From: Aplidium turbinatum
Taxonomy: Eukaryota; Chordata; Ascidiacea; Aplousobranchia; Polyclinidae
Direction of reading: 5' to 3'
DNA length: 64,000 nucleotides
Assembly (NCBI GenBank): GCA_918807975.1
Contig: OU964925.1
Location: 30,477,608 to 30,541,607 of the forward strand
Shown here: positions 53,679 to 61,677 of the stretch, piece by piece
Layout of the letters: the number at the start of each line of letters is the position of its first letter
Numbering within the stretch: the stretch's first letter is position 1
Notes under the pieces: model-generated
Databases searched by the model: none
Told to the model about the DNA's origin: nothing
Seen by the model: the letters and a program-made list of their open reading frames with translations, nothing else
Program-made: the position numbers and the translations under genes

Positions 53679-56398
53679 TTGGTTACGATGGTAATAATAT
53701 GCCATTTGTCTTCTTTAAAAATCGTGTTATGGCCTTGATGGCAGCTTCGCCCTTTAAGGGAACTCGTTTGACTTTGTTGCAAGCAGCTTGTGTTAGAACA
53801 GCTGCACAAACGATTGCTAATTTGGTTTCGGACACTCCTGGCTTGTCAGAGGAAGACAGGATAGAAATGTCGTTATCTCGCTTGTCCCAACGTTTTGGAG
53901 TTCGTGGAGGTCTTTTCGCAGAACCAGAAATTAGAAAGTATCGCTATGGTAGCAAATTGACTTCTATCTCTTCCAGTGATTTGAAAGAGTTTAAAGATGA
54001 ATTGTCGCAGTGTTTGCTTTACGCGAAAGCTTATGGTCAGCGTGATAAATTAGAAGGACGTTTTGTTTTGGATTTGGCTAAACGACTCCCGTTTGACGCT
54101 AAGCAGCGTTATCTTGACTTTTTAGGTGATCAGTATGGTAGCACTGAGGAACCTACTTTTCAGAGTTTGTTTGATTTTGTAGTACGGGAGGAAACGCGCA
54201 AGTCGACTGATTTTAGCATTATGCTAATGGGCGATTCTGATGAGTCGCAGCATTTTAAAAAGTTTGGCAAAGGAAAATTGCCTTCATGTCCGGTTAGGCA
54301 GACGTCAGTAAAACCCCATGATAATGTGATTTCAGGGAGTTCGCAGTACTCGACTGCTGTTGGCACACCGCGCGGCGGTGTGGCCAGACGTAGTGACATA
54401 CCGGCGTGTTTTTGTTGTTCGTCACGTGGTCAAGTTGAATATCATTTTTTGTCTAATTGTAAAGAATTTTTGCGCTTGACACCTAAAGATCGGAGAGATG
54501 TTATTGTGAAAGCTGGCAAATGCTTGAATTGTTTGCGCCAACATATGGTTAGGGATTGCGTTCATGCAAATAACTGTCGTAAGTGTGGACCTACCAACGA
54601 TAGAAAACACTTTTTTCTTCTGCATGATTTTTATGTGACGTCACGTGATTCTCTGGATTCGATCGGTAAAGATGATTCTGGTGCCAGAGTTCCTGTCCGT
54701 AATGTTAAGATTGGAAATGTTAAAGCAGCCTTTAACCGCGTTACTGCTGCTCGTGTTTTGAATCCAATGACTGGCAAATCGAAGTTGGTGTATTGTCAGC
54801 ATGATCCTGGTTCGCAGTTGACCTTTGTTTCGAGTGACTTGGTGTGCGAACTTGGTCTTAAACCGTATGATAAAGCGTCGTTTAAAATGGATACTCTGGC
54901 TGGTCAGAAACCTACTTGTGCTGACCTTGTTAAACTCAACATCCAGTCGTTAGAGACTGATGAACTGTTTTGTGATATAACCTCGGTGGTTAACCCAGCT
55001 TGGGCTGACGATGTTAAAACTTTACCCCATAAACAAGATTTAAGTGGTTTCCGTCATTTTTATGACGTGAATATGTTTCATTTGAATGAATGTAGTACTG
55101 TAGATGTACTGATTGGCAATAACAACGCTTATTTGATGTGGACAAAAGAAGAGCGTGTTGGTGACAATCGTAGTGAACCGCATGCTTTGCTCACTCCTCT
55201 CGGTTGGTTGGCTTGTGGTGGTAAGTCACCCTTAGTTGAAAGCGTTGCTAAAGTGTGCAGAGTGCAGACGTCTTCAGAGTCGGATGTCATCTCTGGCTTT
55301 CAGCGTAAAATTGAGTCTCGCGATATGGAAATAGCAGACCTGAATAAAGTCATTCAGGATTTGACTTTGCAAAATGAAACCTGTGAATTGTCTCGCAATG
55401 ATATTTTGGCTAGAGAACTTGTCGAACCGAATATTGAGTTGAAAGATGGTCGATTTGAGATACCTGTTCCGTTGAAGGAAGATATTGATCTACCTAACAA
55501 TTTTGTGTTGGCGTCAGATAGAGTTGCTGCTTTAAGGAAGAAGGCTTTAAAACAACCTGAACTTCGTGATTTCCTTACTGACACCATGAAAGATCTTAAA
55601 TCAAATGGCTATATTGAGCGTACTGGTGAAGCAGGAAATGTCAAGGGATTTGAATGGTATTTACCATACTTTGTGACGTCACAATTAAAAAAGCGTATTG
55701 TTTACGATGGCAAGTCTGAATTTCGAGGAACTTGTGTTAATGATGTAATGTTTTCGTGTCCTGATTTCTTAAACCCTCTGGCAGATCTCTTGGCTAGATT
55801 TCGGCTAAGTAGACTTGGTTTCATGGCCGATGTGATTAAATACTTTTTTCACATTTTGGACTCTTCAATTCGTAAGCCCAATTTTATTGAACTGCTTACG
55901 TACACCAGTAGTGCCGTTCGGATCGTGAACGAACGCCCTTTGGTACCTTTGAGTGACGACCCTAGGGATATTACTGTCATCACCCCTGCCTCACTTTTGA
56001 CCCCATACTTAGACCCATACTGTGCTGTTGGGCAACCACATGATCGTGACCAACTAAGAAAGGATTATCGGTTCAATTTGTCACTTTCTCAGCAGTTTTG
56101 GAGTAAATGGATCGATTTTTACTTGCCAGGTCTTCAGGGCCGGAAAAAATGGTTAAAAATGGCCGAGAATTTGGAGCCTGGTCAACTTGTAGTGGTAGGT
56201 TCTCTCCAAGACATTGGTAAACGTGGGAAGTATCAACTTGGGAGGGTGCATGAGGTAGTTCCACAAATTAGGAAAGGGAAGCCTGTGGTTCGTAGAGCCA
56301 AAGTTGCCAACTGCAACTATGATGAGAGTACGGGGAAAGTGAAAGTAGACTACGTTTTGAGGGATAGTTCGTGCCTCGCCCCCGTAAAGAACACCTAA
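53588..56398 (+). CDS. BEL gag-end/pol frame (fossil, incomplete)
   Basis: 936-codon frame with zinc knuckles (CFCCSSRGQ; CLNCLRQHMVRDCVH), a protease-like DPGSQLTFVS segment, LLTPLGWLACGG, the beginning of a polymerase region (LPYFVTSQLKKRIVYDGKSE) and, at the end, integrase-type C-terminal text (NERPLVPLSDDPRD, LEPGQLVVVG, YQLGRVHEV). Much shorter than a complete BEL polyprotein; fossil, not expected to be active by itself. Confidence 0.85.
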   Translation: MSSPTKSSSQQQDCFFEYQNSRTFFDKAALIGYDGNNMPFVFFKNRVMALMAASPFKGTRLTLLQAACVRTAAQTIANLVSDTPGLSEEDRIEMSLSRLSQRFGVRGGLFAEPEIRKYRYGSKLTSISSSDLKEFKDELSQCLLYAKAYGQRDKLEGRFVLDLAKRLPFDAKQRYLDFLGDQYGSTEEPTFQSLFDFVVREETRKSTDFSIMLMGDSDESQHFKKFGKGKLPSCPVRQTSVKPHDNVISGSSQYSTAVGTPRGGVARRSDIPACFCCSSRGQVEYHFLSNCKEFLRLTPKDRRDVIVKAGKCLNCLRQHMVRDCVHANNCRKCGPTNDRKHFFLLHDFYVTSRDSLDSIGKDDSGARVPVRNVKIGNVKAAFNRVTAARVLNPMTGKSKLVYCQHDPGSQLTFVSSDLVCELGLKPYDKASFKMDTLAGQKPTCADLVKLNIQSLETDELFCDITSVVNPAWADDVKTLPHKQDLSGFRHFYDVNMFHLNECSTVDVLIGNNNAYLMWTKEERVGDNRSEPHALLTPLGWLACGGKSPLVESVAKVCRVQTSSESDVISGFQRKIESRDMEIADLNKVIQDLTLQNETCELSRNDILARELVEPNIELKDGRFEIPVPLKEDIDLPNNFVLASDRVAALRKKALKQPELRDFLTDTMKDLKSNGYIERTGEAGNVKGFEWYLPYFVTSQLKKRIVYDGKSEFRGTCVNDVMFSCPDFLNPLADLLARFRLSRLGFMADVIKYFFHILDSSIRKPNFIELLTYTSSAVRIVNERPLVPLSDDPRDITVITPASLLTPYLDPYCAVGQPHDRDQLRKDYRFNLSLSQQFWSKWIDFYLPGLQGRKKWLKMAENLEPGQLVVVGSLQDIGKRGKYQLGRVHEVVPQIRKGKPVVRRAKVANCNYDESTGKVKVDYVLRDSSCLAPVKNT

Positions 56399-56705
56399 GT
56401 GTTAGGGTTTGAGCCTGGTTTTGTCTGCGGTGGTCGACCCTTGTCTGAGCCCGGAACAGTCGGTTATTATCGCAACTATTGTATATAGCGTCATTTTAGC
56501 GTGTACCTATGGTACCAATTTCATGTATCGTCGTGTTTATTCTTATTGCTGTTCATTCTTTGCATGCCCTTTGTATTTGCGTGTTAACTTAAACGTGAGT
56601 GATTCAAACAATTAGTGTATCATGTGTTTTTATTCATTGGCTCACAATTGTCGTCAATTCTTTTTTAGTTATGCCATGTCAGACTGTCATAACTAGGGGC
56701 CGCTA

Positions 56706-57275
56706 TGTTCCAGACAATGGTTCACCTATTCAAACGTCATATAAAAACCGTTCAAGTCTACTGAATATTACGTCATGGAAGTTGCTAGAAAATGTGCCAA
56801 AATTGCACCAGCGTTCATAGACTTGTGTCAAACCTGTTTGGACTTGTTTGGGCCTGTTTAAACAGGAAATATTACATCAGCTTTAAACACCTGTTGGAAT
56901 GACTTCATAATTGTCTTTCATTATTGCGTCACAGTACTGCATACGTGAATTTGAGATATTGCTATCTATTCTGGTCATTCGTAAAATGATTGTTTGAAAG
57001 TTTTCCGCACATTTAACTGTTGGCTTAGTGCTTGCTAGCTGGACAAAGGTTCCGTCTTTTATCCAAGTAATCTGTTCTGTAGTGACAGTTTTTCAGTGGT
57101 GTACGGCGTTGCACCCCCCTCGTTTTCGATAGCCTCGGGCTAATTCTACAGAAATACACTGTTTGAAAAGAAGTTCAAGTGTGTGTTTCTTCGGTCATTA
57201 TATACAGACGAACGGATTCGGGAACTTTATGTTAAAATATTCCCAAGAAGAGATTATGGTTTACCGCTGTGACCA
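56706..57275 (+). repeat. 3' LTR of BEL fossil
   Basis: 570 bp partner of 51317-51887, followed by the CCCTT duplication. Confidence 0.92.
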
Positions 57276-57779
57276 CCCTTGAGAATTGTATGTCAAATGT
57301 ACAAGTTTGGCCTAAAAAGGCCGAAGCTGCATATCAAGTATATGTTAATAAGCATTAAGCAATGTTATGTGTTGGGTGTTTGAGGTATGAAGTTTGTTGC
57401 ATTAATTAATAGGTGCTTGTGTACTGAAAAGTTTGGTTGTTCCTGTTCTATGGAATGCAATAAGCTGAGTTGTAAACAGTAGTTTCAAGGTTTTGCGTTA
57501 TTCTCTGTTTTTCTTGTGCTGCCAACAAGCAAGGCACATTCATTTACAAGGTTTATTAAACAAAATATTATAATCTTCTGTGATATCATCATTATGATGT
57601 CATAAACAATCTGCATCACCCCCAAATAGTTGCTATTGACCCATGCTTAGCAGAAAATATCTTGACTCCAAAAATATGAAGTCTTATTGAGGAAATGTGT
57701 ATTTATACCATCCGCCTCCAGTTTTTGACTGGGGGCGCGTGGTGTCCAGGCCTGTTATAGAGATCGCCTTGGTTTTTAC

Positions 57780-58086
57780 CATGGTACATGTTACAACTTC
57801 ATCTACGTCACACACGTTGGAATGGTCTATTATAAAGGAGGAAGTACGGGAAATGCACTGAAAAACACCAGAAGGTAATTGTCTCCCATTTATTGATTTG
57901 TTGTTTAATTTCAACAAATGTGCTATCGTTGGAAAGCACAAGCATAGATCTAACCAAATAAGTTAATACCAAGTCCCAAAATAGTACTAGCTCCATCTGG
58001 TGGCCACCTAAACTTGACCAAATTCAAACCATTATCAAAAGTTTACTTTAAATGATAAAAACATTAAACGAACATGTTACTGTGTT
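57780..58086. other. Unassigned sequence
   Basis: No feature recognised between the P-type element and the next hAT. Confidence 0.3.
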
Positions 58087-58219
58087 CAGGGCCGTAGCCA
58101 GACCGCAGAGCTAGGGGGCTAACTTTTTGTTAGGGGGGGCCGAAAAAATTTAAAGGATTTTGGCATTTTAACCTCTTAAATACCGGTATCCACAAAAATT
58201 GCAATATATCAGATTAGTG

Positions 58220-58547
58220 AAAATTGAATGAGACTGTTCACCAGGCATTAAATTAAATAATATGAGATGTTCTACTGGTGCAAATTAAGATAAACTATCA
58301 CAAGATGTATACAGTGACAATCTGCTTTTATTCCGAGTTGAATTTTTATTTTGCATGTTGAGTTGATTTCAGTAACATGGTCCTGTGTTTTGCCATGCTA
58401 GACAGGTAGTCACTACCTGGTCTAGCCCCCTGAAGAAGTCAGTCGTGTCTGATTGACGAAACGTCGAGATAAAAGCAGATTGTCACTGTATACATCTTGT
58501 GATAGTTTAGCTTAATTTGCACCAGTAGAACATCTCATATTATTTAA
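58220..58547. mobile_element. Penelope-type foldback, second copy
   Basis: Same family as 38184-38600 but in opposite overall orientation: starts AAAATTGAATGAGACTGTTC and ends CATCTCATATTATTTAA. Flanked by a 13-bp duplication TATCAGATTAGTG (58207-58219, 58548-58560). The right arm carries the hammerhead-like CTGAAGA...GAAAC motif at 58431-58466. Confidence 0.75.
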
Positions 58548-58685
58548 TATCAGATTAGTGTTCAGCCCAACACTGGTCTCTTATTTTATCCGCTAGTTAA
58601 ATCACGGCAACCATATTACAATGACCAACATAACACTGCAATTGTTGACTTGTTGTATAAATAGCGTTAGGCTACTTGTTATGAG

Positions 58686-59075
58686 CAGTAGCGTAGCCAG
58701 GAATTTTGAAAAATTACTTTGAATTTGGTGCATTCTGAGAGTATTTTCAACAAAAATGTGGGTATGAATATTCCTGGAAAATGGTGCTGTCCGGTGGCAT
58801 AGCAAAAGGATAAGATCATGTTTTCTTCGGCATTTTTCGGAAATAAAGCTACAAGTCTCTATGTTTTCTTGTTGCTAATTTCAGGCTAAGATATTTGAAT
58901 GTTTGGTAATGGCAAAACTCGCTCTTTGCAGTTTCGTTTAAAGTTAAGCAAACTTTGTTTTAGAGACATAAAGAGACTGAAAGCATCATTTTCAATATCG
59001 TAACGTCACACGCGTGCCAAAGGGGAGGGGGGGTTGCAACTTCCATAACCCACCCTCCCCTTGGCTACGCCACTG
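58686..59075. mobile_element. hAT MITE, 390 bp
   Basis: TIRs CAGTAGCGTAGCCAGG / CTTGGCTACGCCACTG with exact 8-bp duplications GTTATGAG (58678-58685, 59076-59083). Confidence 0.93.
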
Positions 59076-59168
59076 GTTATGAGCAAAAACTTTAACTAGC
59101 TCAAAGAAGCTAGTGCCGAGGATTTTGATATATATGATTACATTCCGCCTACACACCCGTGAGCTAGT

Positions 59169-59399
59169 CTATTGCAATTGCAGTCGCGGATGTTTAGATG
59201 CAAACCGTCTCACAAACAAGTCTAAATCGATAGATTTCGATACAGAATGTTCAAAGGCCATAAGCACCAAGTTTGCCTGTCTTGGTTGTAACATGCTCCG
59301 TCTAGTGGGAGCGTCAACCCTTCTTAACACTGAGAATCCACACTCACAAACGGCAGTGCTAGATCCAAATGTAGCAATATCTGCTGCAAAGTTGAACAC
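59169..59399 (-). pseudogene. hAT transposase C-terminal fragment
   Basis: Minus strand: TAVCECGFSVLRRVDAPTRR, SMLQPRQANLVLMAFEHSV, then FVRRFASKHPRLQLQ. The CECGFSVLRR segment is the hAT dimerisation signature. Confidence 0.82.
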
Positions 59400-60189
59400 T
59401 TTACAGATTAGAAAACTAGAAACAAAATTTATTTACACTGATTGGAGAGAAAAAATAAACACTGCTTGAAAGATTACAGGTTTATATTTTGTATGCGTTG
59501 TCTTCAAAAACCATTTGCTTTATCACTGCACAAATTGGTTATCACTGACCCTTAGAATATGGTAGTACCGAGAATAGCGACAGCTGATATCAAATAGCCT
59601 AATTTGTAGCCTACCGGTTTGTAGGCCTGCTGGAAAACCATTCCCTCTTTGTTAGGTTATCATTCTTTCCCAAAACATTTTTATTTTGCACAGTTTCTGA
59701 CAATTTTTCTACCGACCTAACACGTGTTGGCCTTGGTTGAATTGAACATGTTGAGATTGCCAAAGAAGGGGGTAGGGGAGGGGGGCGAAATTGTTTAATC
59801 ATCTTAGCTGTTAACTACACAAAACAGTTGTAGTTAATTGGGCCTAGGTTGGAGCTCTGCAACGGGAAAGATGGGCAAAATCATTACAGTTGTAGCTGTT
59901 GCTCGAGAATGTTGGAATTTTGCCAGGGGGGGCGAAATTTTTTTAGGGGGGGAGGCCCCCCCCTGGCCCCCGGCTGGCTATGGGCCGAACTGTGTTACTA
60001 ACCCTAAATCCTAACTCAGTCCGGTACAGGTTTATGATTATTTATATTAGATTACTGGTTGATGCAGCCCCCCATGTTTTAAGACCACGAGCCCCCACTG
60101 GTACCTACACAGCACAGCATCATAATGCCAAAAAGCTTGTTGCTGTTTTTTGATGTCAGTTCAGTTCAGTTGTTTTTATTTCTGACCAT

Positions 60190-60523
60190 CATATCAAAAC
60201 AATACACGTCAACATAGCAAAGGTCGAGAAAAGGGTAGAAGCGACAAAACGCGAACGTTAAAACGTGCTTGAGACCGAAGTAAGTTATTGATTTGAAAGA
60301 AATTTGGCACGGTCGCAACACCTTCAGAAAAATTTAAGATATAAAGGGACAATAAAAAAAGAAAATGTTACAAAACAAATAAACAACATATATTTAGGCT
60401 AAGTTATAGCTTTATTAGCCCACATAGCTTTAGCTGTATGGACAGTTTCTATGAAGATCGGCTATGGTGCGTTATCAAGAGTGCTGATGGTCGTAAGGGG
60501 AACACGTCTTGATGCGTTTAGCT
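60190..60523. repeat. Dispersed repeat, copy 2
   Basis: Partner of 35205-35530, same orientation. Preceded by TTCAGTTCAGTTGTTTTTAT. Family unknown. Confidence 0.8.
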
Positions 60524-61034
60524 CATAGCAAAGAAGAGCAAGGCAGGCAAAGAAAACCCCACAAAGAAATCCTACCACGGGCAAAGCCATTTCAAGCGCA
60601 ACGCACCATAGGCCTTGCACGACTCACAAAATAGATAGGCTATAACTGTTAGAAACGATTCCCCGCCCATTTAATATTATTGTTGTATCTCTGCTCCATT
60701 CTATTTTCATGCTTGAGTGACCCGGCCATGCATTAACAATTTTTGCTAGTTGATCTTTCTTTTTACGTTTTGGCATGGACTGGAGTGGTCATTGTTTTAT
60801 AAATCTGGAGAACTGGAGATTTGGAGTGACTAGGGAATATGTAAGAATTCGGTAAGCAACTGTTTGTTTCGTTTTATTATTGTCGTTTTCAATACACCAT
60901 TTCTTCTAATAAGTAAGGCCTGCACTTTATCCAGTCTAGGCAAAAAACGTTTTAGACATCATTTATAAAACATACCTTTGCTTGGTGCAAGGTTATGCCT
61001 GTCTAGTTAACTCTAGCTAGTTGTGTAATTTGTT

Positions 61035-61400
61035 TGTTATCCTAGGGTAGTCTTTTCAGGTCTGCCAAGGATTCATTTATGGTATGTGCCTTTGTCTAGC
61101 TCACTTTAGCTAGTTGTGTAATTTGTTTTGTTATCCTAGGGTAGTCTTTTCAGGTCTGCCAAGGATTAACTTTTTGGTTTGTGCCTTTGAGCCTGCCATG
61201 CTGTAAAGTTTCTTTGAACTTTGTAACTAGTTGTTTGTTATCCTAGGGTAGTCTTTTCAGGTCTGCCAAGGATTCATTTTTTGGTTTGTGCCTTTGAGCC
61301 TGCCATGCTGTAAAGTTTCTTTGAACTTTGTAACTAGTTGTTTGTTATCCTAGGGTAGTCTTTTCAGGTCTGCCAAGGATTCATTTTTTGGTTTGTGCCT
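61035..61400 (+). repeat. Tandem repeats in BEL leader or LTR
   Basis: CCTAGGGTAGTCTTTTCAGG starts at 61041, 61135, 61242 and 61349, with periods of 94, 107 and 107 bp. A fifth, decayed copy lies near 61452. Confidence 0.9.
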
Positions 61401-61677
61401 TTGAGCCCGCCACGTTGTAAACTTGGTTTAAATTTTGTAAATAGATCTTCACTTTGGGCAGTCTTGTCAGGTCTGCCAAAGATTGAAGCTTCTAAGCCTG
61501 TACTCTGTCAGGCCATTGTTCTAGTCAGGTAGAACTGGTTACCGTTAAACCCTGTAATTTTAGTAGGTTGCTTACTGACATTCTCCGTAACATCGTGAAG
61601 GTCAATTGTCACCTCACCAAAGGTAAGTACCATACAGATTTTGTTTTTTGTAGCTTGTATATTGCTGTGTGTTAATT

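Larger units (their letters stand above)
51317..57275 (+). mobile_element. BEL/Pao LTR element (fossil, non-autonomous)
   Basis: Family BEL/Pao. LTRs 51317-51887 and 56706-57275, beginning TGTTCCAG and ending TGTGACCA, with a 5-bp duplication CCCTT on both sides. The two LTRs differ at only about eight to ten places in 570, so insertion is fairly recent, clearly later than the P-type element it sits in. Parts seen: tandem-repeat leader, gag-like frame, zinc knuckles, protease-like, partial polymerase and integrase-end text. It is broken, with about one large internal loss of the polymerase region, so it could only have moved with help from a complete relative. Confidence 0.93.
48913..57771 (+). 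mobile_element. P-type element (THAP transposase), split by SINE and BEL
   Basis: TIRs begin CAAGACGATCTCTATAACAG at the left and CAAGGCGATCTCTATAACAG inverted at the right, about 75 bp long. Exact 8-bp duplications GTTTTTAC (48905-48912, 57772-57779). Both length and THAP coding content fit the P superfamily. Without the BEL fossil the element is about 2.9 kb. Confidence 0.9.
58087..59988 (-). mobile_element. hAT element, 1902 bp with two nested elements
   Basis: Ends CAGGGCCGTAGCCAG / CTGGCTATGGGCCGA, imperfect at the last bases, with exact 8-bp duplications ACTGTGTT (58079-58086, 59989-59996). Subterminal runs of G or C mark both ends. A hAT transposase tail lies on the minus strand. Confidence 0.88.
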
